In this document: piece by piece, positions 46,579 through 55,939 of the stretch
How the letters are laid out: each line of letters starts with the position of its first letter
How positions within the stretch are numbered: the first letter of the stretch is position 1
Origin: Demequina sp. NBRC 110057
GTDB lineage: Bacteria; Actinomycetota; Actinomycetes; Actinomycetales; Demequinaceae
NCBI RefSeq assembly: GCF_002090175.1
Contig: NZ_BBRN01000005.1
Location: 62,001-126,000 of the forward strand
DNA: 64,000 bases
Direction of reading: 5' to 3'
The notes under the pieces: generated by a model
What the model was told of the DNA's origin: nothing
Seen by the model: the letters and a program-made list of their open reading frames with translations, nothing else
Databases searched by the model: none
Position numbers and translations under genes: made by a program

Positions 46579-47760
46579 CTACGACGAGGCGAGGGTGTCG
46601 CCGTGCACCACGGCACGGTCGCGGCCGGCGGACTTGGCCGCGTACAGCGCCTCGTCGGCGCGCGCGAGCGCGTCGACGAGGCCCTCCCCCGCCTCCACGA
46701 CGGCGAGGCCGAAGCTCACCGTGGAGCCGGCCGGAGCATCGGCCGTGTGCACCGCCATGAGCCGCGCGAACTCGCCCGAGGCAGCCAGCGCCGCCTCCGC
46801 GTCGGCGTCCTCGATGACGGCCGCGAATTCCTCGCCTCCCCACCGGCAGGCGAGAGGATCGGCCCCCAGCACGGCGCGGCACGCGTCGGCGAAGGCGACC
46901 AGCGCCGCGTCGCCCGCGGCGTGGCCGTGGGTGTCGTTCAGCTCCTTGAAGCGATCGAAGTCGGCGAGCATGACGGTCGCGGGACGCTCGCCGCGGGACG
47001 CGAGCACCGCCCCCGCGCGGCGCAGGAACGGGTCGCGGGTGAGCAGGCGGGTGAGGTCGTCGCGCTCGGCGCGTCGCCGCCACCGCTCGGCCACCTCGAA
47101 GCGGCTGATCTCCGTCACCGAGTACGTGACGACCACCATGGCGAGCATCACGACGATGGTCGTGGTGGCGGGACCGGCCCACACCGTGTACGCGTCCGAC
47201 GCGGGACCCAGCGTGACGTAGGTGAGCGCGCGCGTGGCGTAGAAGGCCGCGAGCACCGTCGCGGTCAGCGCGACCGAGGCGACGGCGACGCGCACACCAC
47301 CGCGCCTGTCCCCCTGGACGGCACGCGGCTGCTCCCCCAGCAGCAGCCACAGCTGCCACGCGGCGAGCCCGAACTGCAGCGCCATGCCCAGCATGAGCGC
47401 CGCGGTTCCCGACACCGCCCCGCCGTCGCGCGGACCCACGAGCGTGGCCACCGCGATGAGCACAGGCACTGCGGCGAGGCGCCACGCGTCCGTGGCAAGG
47501 CCGCGCAGGGAGCGGGCGGCGGCCCACGCGAACCCGGCGCTCAGCACCGACAGCGCGTTGCCCGCCGCGTCCGCGACCGCGATCCCGACGCCGCTGTCGA
47601 GCAGGTACAGGACGGAGCTGGTCGAGGACAGCACCACCACCAGGCTCCACCACCGCGCATAGGGGGCGCGGGTGGCCAGGTAGGTGCCGAAGAAGACGAG
47701 CGCGAACGTCAGGAGACCCACCGCGGCCTGTGCCACACGCAACGTCTCCAGGTCGAGCAT
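46579..47760 (-). CDS. Membrane-bound diguanylate cyclase (GGDEF)
   Basis: A 393-residue c-di-GMP synthase. About seven hydrophobic segments at residues 8-220 form a 7TM-like sensor region, and a C-terminal GGDEF domain (about 225-390) carries the intact active site RWGGEEF near residue 315, with NDTHGHAAGDAALVAFA before it. The position an I-site usually takes (RxxD before GGEEF) reads ADPLACRWGG, so product inhibition is probably absent. It sits alone on the minus strand between pflBA (upstream) and adhE (downstream); co-regulation with fermentation is possible but not shown. Confidence 0.92.
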   Translation of the reverse strand: MLDLETLRVAQAAVGLLTFALVFFGTYLATRAPYARWWSLVVVLSSTSSVLYLLDSGVGIAVADAAGNALSVLSAGFAWAAARSLRGLATDAWRLAAVPVLIAVATLVGPRDGGAVSGTAALMLGMALQFGLAAWQLWLLLGEQPRAVQGDRRGGVRVAVASVALTATVLAAFYATRALTYVTLGPASDAYTVWAGPATTTIVVMLAMVVVTYSVTEISRFEVAERWRRRAERDDLTRLLTRDPFLRRAGAVLASRGERPATVMLADFDRFKELNDTHGHAAGDAALVAFADACRAVLGADPLACRWGGEEFAAVIEDADAEAALAASGEFARLMAVHTADAPAGSTVSFGLAVVEAGEGLVDALARADEALYAAKSAGRDRAVVHGDTLASS

Positions 47761-47803
47761 GCGATGAGCCTACGGTGAGCGCACCGCCCTGGGAAGAGCG
47801 AAA

Positions 47804-47828
47804 GCCCTGGTGAGAGACTCACCAGGGC
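47804..47828 (-). terminator. Terminator after pflA
   Basis: GCCCTGGTGA (47804-47813) pairs perfectly with TCACCAGGGC (47819-47828) with a 5-nt loop. On the minus strand it is followed by TTTCGC. It lies 40 bp past the pflA stop and ends the pflBA transcript before the diguanylate cyclase gene. Confidence 0.85.
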
Positions 47829-47867
47829 GTGCCGCGCGGGTGGCGCGGGCGTCGCTACCGAGCGCGC

Positions 47868-48767
47868 TCAGAACGTGATGAGGCCGCGGCGCTCGAACTG
47901 GGCGCGCACGCGGGCGACAAGCTCCGGCTCGGGGGTCTTGGTGTCCTCGAGGGCGTAGGGCTCGTTCAGCGCGTGCCACTTCTCGCGGCCCATCTGGTGG
48001 AAGGGCAGCACCTCGACGCGCTGCACTGTGTCGAGCTCCGCGAGGAAGTCGGCCACCATGTCGACGTTGTGCTCGTCGTCGGTGAGGCCGGGCACCAGCA
48101 CGTAACGCACCCAGATCCCCACTCCCTGCGCCGACAGGCGGCGGCCGAAGTCGAGGGTGGGCTGCAGGGCGCGGCCGGTGACCTTCTTGTAGGTCGCCGG
48201 GTCGCCCGACTTCACGTCGAGCAGCACAAGGTCGGTGTCCGCCAGCAGCTCGTTGCTAGCGCGGGCGCCCAGGAAGCCGGAGGTGTCCAGCGCGGTGTGG
48301 ATGCCCATCTCCTTGGCGCCGCGGAAGATGCGTGCCACGAAGTCGGGCTGCAGGAGCGGCTCGCCGCCGGAGATGGTGAGGCCGCCGTCCGATGCCTTGA
48401 GGACCGGGGCGTAGCGGCGCACCTTGGCGAGCACCTCATCGGCCGTGGCCCTGGTGCCGTTGCGCATCATCCACGTGTCGGGGTTGTGGCAGTACAGGCA
48501 CCTGAGGGCGCAGCCGGCGAGGAAGTAGGTGAGGCGGGTGCCGGGGCCGTCGACGGCGGTGACGAGCTCCCACGAGTGGACGGTGCCCTCCTCACCCTTG
48601 GTGTGGCGGGTACCGGCGCGCATCTCCTCGTCGGCGGTGGCCATGGAGGCCGGCGTCGGCCCCGCCGCTCCCACGATGGGGAGCGACGGGCCGGCGATCG
48701 TGATCGGCTCGGGCGTGGCGTCCGTGGCCGATGCAGTGGCCACCCGGGCGGGGACGGTGGCGGTCAT
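47868..48767 (-). CDS. pflA: Pyruvate formate-lyase activating enzyme
   Basis: A 299-residue radical-SAM enzyme that installs the glycyl radical in PflB. The [4Fe-4S] motif is GCALRCLYCHNPDTW (CxxxCxxC, about residue 90), followed by GGLTISGGEPLLQPDF. The N-terminus carries about 50 residues of low-complexity sequence (TPEPITIAGPSLPIVGAAG) absent from many homologues; a later in-frame start at MRAGTRHTKGEEGTVHSWE is possible. ATG at 48767 is 11 bp past pflB. A terminator follows. Confidence 0.94.
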   Translation of the reverse strand: MTATVPARVATASATDATPEPITIAGPSLPIVGAAGPTPASMATADEEMRAGTRHTKGEEGTVHSWELVTAVDGPGTRLTYFLAGCALRCLYCHNPDTWMMRNGTRATADEVLAKVRRYAPVLKASDGGLTISGGEPLLQPDFVARIFRGAKEMGIHTALDTSGFLGARASNELLADTDLVLLDVKSGDPATYKKVTGRALQPTLDFGRRLSAQGVGIWVRYVLVPGLTDDEHNVDMVADFLAELDTVQRVEVLPFHQMGREKWHALNEPYALEDTKTPEPELVARVRAQFERRGLITF

Positions 48768-48778
48768 GACTGGTCTCC

Positions 48779-51061
48779 TTACAGGGAGCCGTGGAAGGTG
48801 CGCGACAGGACGTCGAGCTGCTGCTCGCGGGTCAGTCGCACGAAGTTCACGGCGTAACCCGAGACGCGGATGGTCAGCTGCGGGTAGTTCTCGGGGTGCT
48901 CCATGGCGTCCTCGAGGGTGTCCCTGTTCAGCACGTTGACGTTCATGTGGAAGCCGTGCTCGATGGCGTAGGCGTCCAGCACGCCGACCAGGTTCTTGAT
49001 CTGCTCGGTCTTGTCGCGTCCGAGTCCCGCGGGCACCACGGTGGTGGTGAGCGAGATGCCATCCTGAGCGTCGTCGTAGGGAAGCTTGGCGACGGACAGG
49101 GCCGAGGCGACGATGCCGTGCGTGTCGCGGCCGTTCATCGGGTTGGCGCCCGGGGCGAACGGTTCGCCGGCGCGGCGGCCGTCGGGGGTGTTGCCGGTGG
49201 CCTTGCCGTAGACGACGTTCGAGGTGATGGTCAGCACCGACTGCGTGTGCTTCGCGTTGCGGTAGGTCTGCTGCTGGCGGACCTTGTCCATGAAGCGGTG
49301 CACCAGCTCGACGGCGATGGCGTCCACGCGGTCGTCGTCGTTGCCGTAGGTCGGGAACTCGCCGGTGACCTCGTAGTCGGTGATGAGGCCGGTCTCGTCA
49401 CGCACGGGGCGCACCTGGGCGAACTTGATGGCGGACAGCGAGTCGGCAGCGACCGAGAGGCCGGCGATGCCGCAGGCCATGGTGCGCAGGATCTCCTTGT
49501 CGTGCAGCGCCATCTCGATGCGCTCGTACGCGTACTTGTCGTGCATGTAGTGAATGCAGTTGAGCGCGTCCACGTACGTCTCGGCCAGCCAGTCCATCGT
49601 CTTGTCGAAGGCGGCGACCACCTGGTCGAAGTCGAGGACCTCGTCGGTCATGGGCGCGGTGGCGGGCGAGACCTGCTTGCCCGAGACCTCGTCGCGGCCG
49701 CCGTTGATCGCGTACAGCAGCGCCTTGGCGAGGTTCACGCGGGCGCCGAAGAACTGCATCTGCTTGCCCACCTCCATGGCGGACACGCAGCAGGCGATCG
49801 CGGCGTCGTCACCGCACTGGGTGCGGATCAGCTCGTCGGACTCGTACTGGATGGACGAGGTGTCGATCGACACCTGTGCGCAGAAGTCCTTGAAGCCCTG
49901 CGGCAGCGCGGCGTTCCAGAACACGGTGAGGTTCGGCTCGGGGGCCGGGCCGAGGTTGTACAGGGTCTGGAGGAAGCGGAAGGAGGTCTTGGTGACGAGG
50001 GTGCGGCCGTCGTCGCCCATGCCGCCGATGGACTCGGTGACCCAGGTTGGGTCGCCCGAGAACAGGTTGTCGTACTCGGGGGTGCGCAGGAAGCGGACGA
50101 TGCGCAGCTTGATGACGAAGTCGTCGACGATCTCCTGGACGTCGCTCTCGGTGACCGTGCCCTCGGCGAGGTCGCGCTGGGCGTAGACGTCGAGGAAGGT
50201 CGAGGTGCGGCCCAGCGACATCGCGGCGCCGTTCTGCTCCTTCACGGCGGCCAGGTAGCCGAAGTACAGCCACTGGACGGCCTCGCGGAAGTCCTTCGCG
50301 GGGCCGGAGATGTCGTAGCCGTAGCTCTTGGCCATGGCCTTCAGCTCGTTCAGCGCCTTGATCTGCTCCGAGTTCTCCTCGCGGTCGCGAATGATCTCCT
50401 CGGTGGAGCGCTCCATGTCCAGCAGGGCGCGCTCGCGCTTCTTGCCGGCGATGAGGGCGTCGACGCCGTACAGGGCCACGCGGCGGTAGTCGCCGATGAT
50501 GCGGCCGCGGCCGTAGGCGTCGGGAAGTCCGGTGACGATGTGGCTCGAGCGGGCCGCGCGCACGTTGGGCGGGTAGACGTCGAACACGCCGTCGTTGTGG
50601 GTCTTGCGGTAGGTCGAGAAGATCGTCTCGAGCTCGGGGTCAACGGGGTAGCCGTAGGTCTCGAGGCTCTTCACCACCATGCGCCATCCGCCGTTGGGCA
50701 TGATGGCGCGCTTCAGGGGCGCGTCGGTCTGGAGGCCGACGATCACGTCCTCGCCCTCGCGGATGTAACCGGGGGCATGGGAGGTGATGGTGGACGGCGT
50801 GTGGGCGTCGACGTCGTAGACACCCTTCTCACGCTCGGCCGGGAACATCGCGGTGATGGCCTCCCACGCACGGGTGGTGCGCTCGGTGGGGCCGGCGAGG
50901 AAGGCGCTGTCGCCCTCGTAAGGCGTGTAGTTCGCCTGCAGGAAGCCTCGCACGTCGATGCCCTCGGACCAGGGGCCACGCTCGAACGAACGCCACTCGG
51001 TGGAGTAGGCGATCTGGTCAGCGGCATCCACGGCGGCGGTGGTGGGCTCAGTGGCGGTCAT
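48779..51061 (-). CDS. pflB: Formate C-acetyltransferase (pyruvate formate-lyase)
   Basis: A 760-residue glycyl-radical enzyme converting pyruvate and CoA to formate and acetyl-CoA under anoxia. The catalytic Cys-Cys pair is in [21 protein letters not shown] (about residue 420), and the glycyl-radical site is [12 protein letters not shown] near the C-terminus (Gly about residue 735). [32 protein letters not shown] near 160 is a typical PFL segment. A DosR-like box lies at 51153-51166, about 90 bp upstream. It shows the organism can ferment without oxygen. Confidence 0.97.
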   Translation of the reverse strand: MTATEPTTAAVDAADQIAYSTEWRSFERGPWSEGIDVRGFLQANYTPYEGDSAFLAGPTERTTRAWEAITAMFPAEREKGVYDVDAHTPSTITSHAPGYIREGEDVIVGLQTDAPLKRAIMPNGGWRMVVKSLETYGYPVDPELETIFSTYRKTHNDGVFDVYPPNVRAARSSHIVTGLPDAYGRGRIIGDYRRVALYGVDALIAGKKRERALLDMERSTEEIIRDREENSEQIKALNELKAMAKSYGYDISGPAKDFREAVQWLYFGYLAAVKEQNGAAMSLGRTSTFLDVYAQRDLAEGTVTESDVQEIVDDFVIKLRIVRFLRTPEYDNLFSGDPTWVTESIGGMGDDGRTLVTKTSFRFLQTLYNLGPAPEPNLTVFWNAALPQGFKDFCAQVSIDTSSIQYESDELIRTQCGDDAAIACCVSAMEVGKQMQFFGARVNLAKALLYAINGGRDEVSGKQVSPATAPMTDEVLDFDQVVAAFDKTMDWLAETYVDALNCIHYMHDKYAYERIEMALHDKEILRTMACGIAGLSVAADSLSAIKFAQVRPVRDETGLITDYEVTGEFPTYGNDDDRVDAIAVELVHRFMDKVRQQQTYRNAKHTQSVLTITSNVVYGKATGNTPDGRRAGEPFAPGANPMNGRDTHGIVASALSVAKLPYDDAQDGISLTTTVVPAGLGRDKTEQIKNLVGVLDAYAIEHGFHMNVNVLNRDTLEDAMEHPENYPQLTIRVSGYAVNFVRLTREQQLDVLSRTFHGSL

Positions 51062-51152
51062 GATGTCTCCCTTGGACGGTGAGCCGGAGGCGGTGGTTCC
51101 GCGCGGCTCGAACCTTCCCTTCGAAAGTACGCCCGGGAACGGGGGCTACCTC

Positions 51153-51166
51153 GGGACTTTCGGCCC
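51153..51166. promoter_or_regulatory. DosR/DevR-like box upstream of pflB
   Basis: GGGACTTTCGGCCC is a close match to the DosR-type core GGGACTTTNGGNCC. It lies about 92 bp before the pflB start, in the same position range as the adhE site. See the boxes at 21651 and 46496. Confidence 0.55.
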
Positions 51167-51249
51167 TTCGCTGCGGGCCCCACCACGATGGGTAGATGTC
51201 GCCCACTTTTCGCGCCTCGGGCGCTCCCCTGGGGAGATCGTGGTCGCCG

Positions 51250-51741
51250 TCAGCTCACGCGCGCCGTCGCGCTGGCCGTGATGGCCACGCCGTCCGACCA
51301 CGGCGCGAGCGCGTCGAGGTTCCACGGCAAGGGCACCACGCGGCCCAGGACCACCCGCGCCGACTCGCCGTCGGGGGCATCGGCCTCGATCAGGGTCACG
51401 TCCTCGACCCAGGGCCGCGCGGCGTCGGCGCTCAACCCGGCGAGCGCCTGGTCCCTCACGCGTGCCGCATCGAGTCGCACCGATGGCGACGAGGCCGAGT
51501 AGTACAGGTCGCCGTCGATCGAATCGGCGGCGTCCAAGGCGAGCTCGTCCGCGAGCGCGAGGAGCCTCAACCGATCGAGGTGGACCTGGGTGGCGGCGGC
51601 GACGACGAGAAGCGCGACGGCGACCACCACGATCCACCCGAGGGTGAGCACCGACACAGACCCGTCATCCCCGGCCACGGCGCGGGGGAACCTGGCCGGC
51701 GCAGCCCGGCGCGGGGCCTCACCCGCCATCGTGAGCCTCAC
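51250..51741 (-). CDS. Tad-operon small secreted/pilus protein (Rv3654c-like)
   Basis: A 163-residue protein encoded last in the Tad operon. A hydrophobic N-terminal helix (VLTLGWIVVVAVALLVVAAATQVHL, about residues 28-52) resembles the Rv3654c/TadE-like 'helicase/secretion neighborhood' proteins, and the following extracytoplasmic part has no recognised fold. GTG 51739-51741 overlaps the stop of the TadE-like gene (GTGA); ATG 51729 (MAGEAPRR) is the alternative start. Probably a pseudopilin-like or envelope component of the pilus machine. Confidence 0.7.
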   Translation of the reverse strand: MRLTMAGEAPRRAAPARFPRAVAGDDGSVSVLTLGWIVVVAVALLVVAAATQVHLDRLRLLALADELALDAADSIDGDLYYSASSPSVRLDAARVRDQALAGLSADAARPWVEDVTLIEADAPDGESARVVLGRVVPLPWNLDALAPWSDGVAITASATARVS

Positions 51742-52247
51742 GACACCCCGTCCACCGGCGAGGCACCTCGAGCGGTGACCGTCACGGACAGCGGCGCGAT
51801 CGCCAGCAACGCCGTCGGCACCCCCGGCAGGCGGACGGTAGCGCTGACGTCGGCCACCACGTCCGACCCAGGATCGAAGCAGGCCGTGGAGCACTCAAGG
51901 CTGAGGTCGGCGTCCTCGAGCCCGAAGTCCTCCGCCGTCAGGCTCACCGCGGCGGTCGCACGTGACGACGCGATGGCAAGCGCCCGCGACGACGATTCCC
52001 CTGCCGCCACCGCCTCGACGCCCGACACGGCGGCCGCGCGGGCCGCCTCTCGCGCCGCCGCCTCGACCCCGTAGCTCGCCGACTGCACCTGGGCGACCGC
52101 CACGATGAGGTACACCAGCGGTACCAGCACCACCACCGTCACGCCCAGGAACTCCACGAGCGCCCCGCCGGCATCCGAACGCAGCCCGCGCCCTCCGAGG
52201 CCGCACGACCGCGACCGCGGCAGAAGTCGGTGGGCGCCCCGCGTCAT
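51738..52247 (-). CDS. TadE/TadF-like pilus assembly protein 2
   Basis: A 169-residue TadE-like protein. Its N-terminal part GGALVEFLGVTVVVLVPLVYLIVAVAQVQSASYGVEAAAREAARAA (about residues 22-67) has the conserved Glu near the helix start, as in TadE and type IV pseudopilins. The remainder is an extracytoplasmic domain with a Cys pair (ECSTACFD). ATG 52245-52247 (MTRGAHRLLPRSRSCG) overlaps the previous gene's stop (ATGA). It is probably a minor pseudopilin of the Tad pilus. Confidence 0.85.
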   Translation of the reverse strand: MTRGAHRLLPRSRSCGLGGRGLRSDAGGALVEFLGVTVVVLVPLVYLIVAVAQVQSASYGVEAAAREAARAAAVSGVEAVAAGESSSRALAIASSRATAAVSLTAEDFGLEDADLSLECSTACFDPGSDVVADVSATVRLPGVPTALLAIAPLSVTVTARGASPVDGVS

Positions 52248-52633
52248 TGCTCCTCCTCGAGGGCCCGCGCACTCACGGTGACGTCGACGGGACCCCACCA
52301 CCCGAGCATCGGCACCGGGGCGGTCATGGTGACGCGCACGGCGGGAGCGCCGTCGACGGTTGTCGCGTCGGCACCCGCGGACGCCCGCGTTCCGGGAATC
52401 GACGCTGCGGCAACCTCGAGCGCCCGCGCTGCTCCTTCGGCGACGCCACGATCCGCGGCGGCCGCGTGCCGCGCGCCCTCTTGGGCGCTCGACAGCAGCG
52501 TGTTGCGCACGTGCATGGCAAGCACGAGTTGCAGCAGGGCGAGCGCGATCACCACCACGAGGGCGGCGATCATGACGAAATCGGCTGTCGCGCTGCCGCG
52601 GTCGTCGCGCCAGCTAGCCGCCCGTGACACCAT
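52244..52633 (-). CDS. TadE-like pilus assembly protein 1
   Basis: A 129-residue TadE-like protein with the pseudopilin-type segment DDRGSATADFVMIAALVVVIALALLQLVLAMHVRNTLLSSAQEGARHAA (about residues 9-57). The conserved Glu near the helix start, usual in TadE, is replaced here by Asp (TADFVM). ATG 52631-52633 (MVSRAASWRDDRGS) or GTG 52630 are the start options; both overlap the end of the pilin-like gene. The two TadE-like genes plus the third small gene form the usual trio of the actinobacterial Tad cluster. Confidence 0.8.
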   Translation of the reverse strand: MVSRAASWRDDRGSATADFVMIAALVVVIALALLQLVLAMHVRNTLLSSAQEGARHAAAADRGVAEGAARALEVAAASIPGTRASAGADATTVDGAPAVRVTMTAPVPMLGWWGPVDVTVSARALEEEQ

Positions 52634-52802
52634 CGATCGCGTCGTTGAACAGGCCCGTGAACGTGGGCTCGGCAATCGCCCAGATGACGGCCACCAGCCC
52701 CGCCGTCATCAGCGTGATCAGCACCCAACCGGGCACATCACCCCGGTCGTCACGCGCGAGCGCGAGGCGCTCCATGAGCGCCCTCGTCAACTTCTCCTTC
52801 AT
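52614..52802 (-). CDS. Small Flp-pilin-like protein (62 aa)
   Basis: A 62-residue ORF starting ATG 52800-52802 with a strong GGGGAGG ribosome site. It has a charged N-terminus (MKEKLTRALMERLALARDDRGDVPG) and one hydrophobic helix (WVLITLMTAGLVAVIWAIA), then a short polar tail. This is the size, position (after TadC, before TadE) and layout of actinobacterial Flp/DUF4244 pilins, but the usual helix-start Glu is missing; RGDVPG precedes the helix. It may be the major pilin or a small accessory protein. Confidence 0.7.
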   Translation of the reverse strand: MKEKLTRALMERLALARDDRGDVPGWVLITLMTAGLVAVIWAIAEPTFTGLFNDAIDGVTGG

Positions 52803-52846
52803 GTGCCTCCCCTTTTCCTTGTGTCGCCCCGGCCGGGGCATGAGTG

Positions 52847-53770
52847 TCACCACCCCAGCTGGATCGCCACCAACCCGGGGAACACGGCGAACAGCACGGT
52901 GACCGGCAACACGATGAAGACGACGGGGACGAGCATGGCGATCTCGCGCCGCCCGCCTTCCTCCATCAGCGCCTGGTGGCCCCGTGCCCTCACGTCCGCG
53001 GCCTGCGCCCTCAACACCTGCGCGAGAGGTGTCCCCCGCTCGACGGCCGTCGCCACCCCCTCGGCGAAACGAGTGAGCGCCGGCAGTTCGACCGCATCGG
53101 CCATCCGGGTGAGCGCGACGGGAAGCCGCACCCCCGCGTGCACGTCGCCCAGCACCACCGTGAGCTCCTGCGCCATCGCACCGCGGGTGAGCCGTGCCAC
53201 ACGCTCGAGCGCGGCGCTCGCGCTCTCGCCGGCACCGACCGCGAGCGCGAGCATCTCGGCCACCGTCGGCAGCTCGGCGAGCAGGCGCCGCTGACGCCGC
53301 GTGACGGCCCTGGTCAGCCACGCGTCGCGCCCCAGCACCGCGGCGGCCACCGCCACCAGGACCACGATCGCGAGAGGGACCACCCCGGTGCCGCGCGAGG
53401 CGGCGAGGGCCAGCGAGAGCGCGACCCCCACCGCGAGGGCGGCCAGCCCCCACATCACCTGTTGGGCCCGGAACTGATCGACGCTCAGTGGACTGCCCGC
53501 CCTGCGCAGCCGCCGACGCACCTGCTCCGCGGGCGACCCATAGCGCTCCAGGACGCGCACCCCATCGCGGAGGACGGGCGCAAGCAGGCGCTCGAGCGTG
53601 GGCAGCGGCGTCACCGTGACCGACCGACGCCGGATCTCCTCGGCCGTCGAGGCCCGCACGTAGGGCGCGATGCGCTCGGCGAGGCTCGGGCGCCTGGCGC
53701 GAACCCACGCCAGCACGAGCACCATCCCGAGCCCCAGCGTCGCGCCCCAGAGCAGGGCCGCCCACGTCAT
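52847..53770 (-). CDS. tadC: Tad pilus inner-membrane platform protein TadC
   Basis: A 307-residue type II secretion F-domain protein. Hydrophobic helices at the N-terminus (LLWGATLGLGMVLVLAWV), middle (AALAVGVALSLALAA and VVPLAIVVLVAVAAAVLG) and C-terminus (IAMLVPVVFIVLPVTVLFAVFPGLV) flank the T2SSF core LAELPTVAEMLALAVGAGESASAALERVAR. ATG 53768-53770 overlaps the tadB stop (ATGA). TadB and TadC form the membrane platform through which pilin is extruded. Symbol by family and position. Confidence 0.9.
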   Translation of the reverse strand: MTWAALLWGATLGLGMVLVLAWVRARRPSLAERIAPYVRASTAEEIRRRSVTVTPLPTLERLLAPVLRDGVRVLERYGSPAEQVRRRLRRAGSPLSVDQFRAQQVMWGLAALAVGVALSLALAASRGTGVVPLAIVVLVAVAAAVLGRDAWLTRAVTRRQRRLLAELPTVAEMLALAVGAGESASAALERVARLTRGAMAQELTVVLGDVHAGVRLPVALTRMADAVELPALTRFAEGVATAVERGTPLAQVLRAQAADVRARGHQALMEEGGRREIAMLVPVVFIVLPVTVLFAVFPGLVAIQLGW

Positions 53771-54624
53771 CGCAGCACCCGTTCGTCCGTCGTCAGCCGC
53801 CCGGCGCGCACCATGACCCGGTACGCGAGGACGGTGGCGGCGCCGCCAAGCACCATGACGGTCACGCCTGCCGTCGAGTTGTACGCCGCGAGACTGCCGC
53901 CTCGGAAGGCGAGCATGGCCAGCACGATCCATGGCGCGGCGACCGCGAGCCTCGCGGCGTTGACCGTCCAACTCTGGCGGGCCTCGATCTCGCCGCGCAC
54001 CCGCGCATCGGCCCTCAGAAACTCGCCGAGGGTCCGCAGGGTCGTGCCGAGATCGGTGCCGCCGACCTCGCGCGTGAGCCGCAGCGTCTCGACGATGCGG
54101 TCGGCGACGGGGTCCGCGAGCCGGGCCTTGAGCAGGTCGAGGCACTCCTGGAAACGTCCCGAGGCGCGGTAGTCCTCCGCGAAGAGCACAAAGGGCTCGC
54201 GCAGCGGCTCGGGTCCGCGGGTGCCGACCTGAGAGACGGCCTCGGGAAGCGTGAGCCCCGCGCGCACTCCCGAGGCGAGCGAGTCGACAACGTCGGGCCA
54301 GAGCCGGCGGGCCTCAGCGGCGCGGCGGCGCGCACGGGCACCGACAAGCGCGAACGGCCCCCGCGACGCGATGACGCCGAAGCCCAGTCCCACCACTATC
54401 GACCCCGAGAGCCCAGCGATCAGGAGGGCCACCACCAGCCCGACCCCGACGGAGGCGGCGATGAGCGCGGCAGGGGTGACGGCGCCGGCGCCGGCCTGGA
54501 CGAGGCGATCGGCCATGCGCGCGTCCCAGCCGCGCCCGGACCGTTCCCTCGGCTCGGGCGCCCAGAACGACCACCACACCATGAAGACGCCGAGGCCGGC
54601 CACGAGTCCCCACAGCGTCCCCAT
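53767..54624 (-). CDS. tadB: Tad pilus inner-membrane platform protein TadB
   Basis: A 285-residue T2SSF-domain membrane protein. Helices: residues 5-20 (GLVAGLGVFMVWWSFWA), a pair near 50-95 (ALIAASVGVGLVVALLIAGL, GSIVVGLGFGVIASRG), and two at the C-terminus. The cytoplasmic T2SSF core is DVVDSLASGVRAGLTLPEAVSQVG near residue 113. ATG 54622-54624 is the start; one base separates it from the tadA stop. The open frame upstream overlaps tadA antisense and lacks homology. Works with TadC and the TadA ATPase. Confidence 0.9.
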   Translation of the reverse strand: MGTLWGLVAGLGVFMVWWSFWAPEPRERSGRGWDARMADRLVQAGAGAVTPAALIAASVGVGLVVALLIAGLSGSIVVGLGFGVIASRGPFALVGARARRRAAEARRLWPDVVDSLASGVRAGLTLPEAVSQVGTRGPEPLREPFVLFAEDYRASGRFQECLDLLKARLADPVADRIVETLRLTREVGGTDLGTTLRTLGEFLRADARVRGEIEARQSWTVNAARLAVAAPWIVLAMLAFRGGSLAAYNSTAGVTVMVLGGAATVLAYRVMVRAGRLTTDERVLR

Positions 54625-54625
54625 G

Positions 54626-55852
54626 TCACGCCGCCAGGAGGTCCTCGAGGCGGTACCCCGCACGGGCGAAGCGATCGTCCCGGGGCGGGTATCCGCCCGC
54701 GCGCACCAACTGGACGCCATCGTGGACATAGAGGTCGGCCGTCTCCACCACCGAGTTCTCGACGCGCCCCGTGACCGCGACGATCTCGCGGACCCGACGT
54801 TGGCCGCGCGGGTCCATGTCGAGGTGCACCACGAGGTCCATGGCGGAGGCGACGGTGGGGACCACGAACCGGTCGGAGACGTTCTCGCCCGCGAGGAGCG
54901 GCAGGGTGCACATCTTGACGATGGCGTCGCGCGCGGAGTTCGCGTGGACCGTGCCCATGCCTGGCACTCCAGCGTTGAGGGCGATCAGCATGTCGAGCGC
55001 CTCGGCCTCACGCACCTCGCCGACGATGATCCGGCTGGGGCGCATGCGTAGCGCCTCCTTCACGAGCCGTCGCAGCGGGATCTCCCCGGTGCCCTCCAAG
55101 GATGGCTGCCGGCACTGCAGCGCCACGGCATCCCGACATGGCAGGCGGAGCTCGAAGACCTCCTCGCAGGAGATCACGCGCTCGCGCGGCGGGATCGAGC
55201 CGGCGAGGGCGTTGAGAAAGGTGGTCTTTCCCGCCTGCGTCGCGCCCGACACGAGCACGTTGAGGCCCGCATCGACCGCCGCGGCGAGGAACGCGGCCGC
55301 GGGCCGGGTGAGCGAACCGAGCCCCACCAGGTCCTCGACGCTGCTCGCGCGCACGATGAACTTGCGGATGTTGACGGCCCAGTGCCGATGCGTCACGTCG
55401 GGGATCACCACATGCAGGCGCTCCCCGCCCGGCAGGGTGGCGTCGACGAAGGGGCTACTGAGGTCCAGGCGCCGTCCGCTCGACTTGAGCATGCGCTCGA
55501 CGAGGTCTGTCACGTCGTCGTGCGTGAGCACCGTGGTGGTGAGCTCAGCGGTGCCGCGCCTCGCCACGAACACCTGGCTCGGGGAGTTCAGCCAGATCTC
55601 CTCCACCTCGGGATCGTCGAGGTACTGCTGCAGCGGGCCCAGCCCCGCGACGTTGTCGAGGACTGCCTTGGCGGTGCCCACGGCATCGGCCACCGGCGCT
55701 TCGAGGCCGGACAGCGCCCGCCTGTCCCACGCCGCGAGCTCGTCCATCACGAGCGCGCGAACGGCCGCGACGTCGCGGGCGGGATCCATGCCGGACTCCC
55801 TGATGCGGCGCCGCACGTCGGACTCGATGCGAGTGACCGGCTCGGCCGTCAT
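54626..55852 (-). CDS. tadA: Tad pilus ATPase TadA (CpaF, type II/IV secretion)
   Basis: A 408-residue secretion ATPase of the CpaF/TadA group. Walker A is VSGATQAGKTTFLNAL near residue 206 (A in place of the usual G before GKT), the Asp box is ISCEEVFEL (about 230) and Walker B is RPSRIIVGEVREAEALDM near 276, with the His box GTVHANSARDA. It powers pilin polymerisation. It is the first gene of the tad operon, divergent from the YedK-type gene with an 87-bp spacer. A CpaE/TadZ-like localisation gene is not seen in the window. Confidence 0.93.
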   Translation of the reverse strand: MTAEPVTRIESDVRRRIRESGMDPARDVAAVRALVMDELAAWDRRALSGLEAPVADAVGTAKAVLDNVAGLGPLQQYLDDPEVEEIWLNSPSQVFVARRGTAELTTTVLTHDDVTDLVERMLKSSGRRLDLSSPFVDATLPGGERLHVVIPDVTHRHWAVNIRKFIVRASSVEDLVGLGSLTRPAAAFLAAAVDAGLNVLVSGATQAGKTTFLNALAGSIPPRERVISCEEVFELRLPCRDAVALQCRQPSLEGTGEIPLRRLVKEALRMRPSRIIVGEVREAEALDMLIALNAGVPGMGTVHANSARDAIVKMCTLPLLAGENVSDRFVVPTVASAMDLVVHLDMDPRGQRRVREIVAVTGRVENSVVETADLYVHDGVQLVRAGGYPPRDDRFARAGYRLEDLLAA

Positions 55853-55939
55853 GGTTCACGAACGTAGTGCGGCACGCATGACCCTGCCACCGGAACGGCC
55901 CGCCCTGTGGACAGCGCACCCGCGTGCGACGATGGGCCC

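Noticed and set aside
40014..47778. Very long open frames on the plus strand opposite the carboxylase, adhE and the cyclase gene.
   Set aside because: They are antisense shadows of high-GC genes, full of low-complexity Gly/Arg/Val/His runs with no domain, while the minus strand shows complete conserved enzymes.
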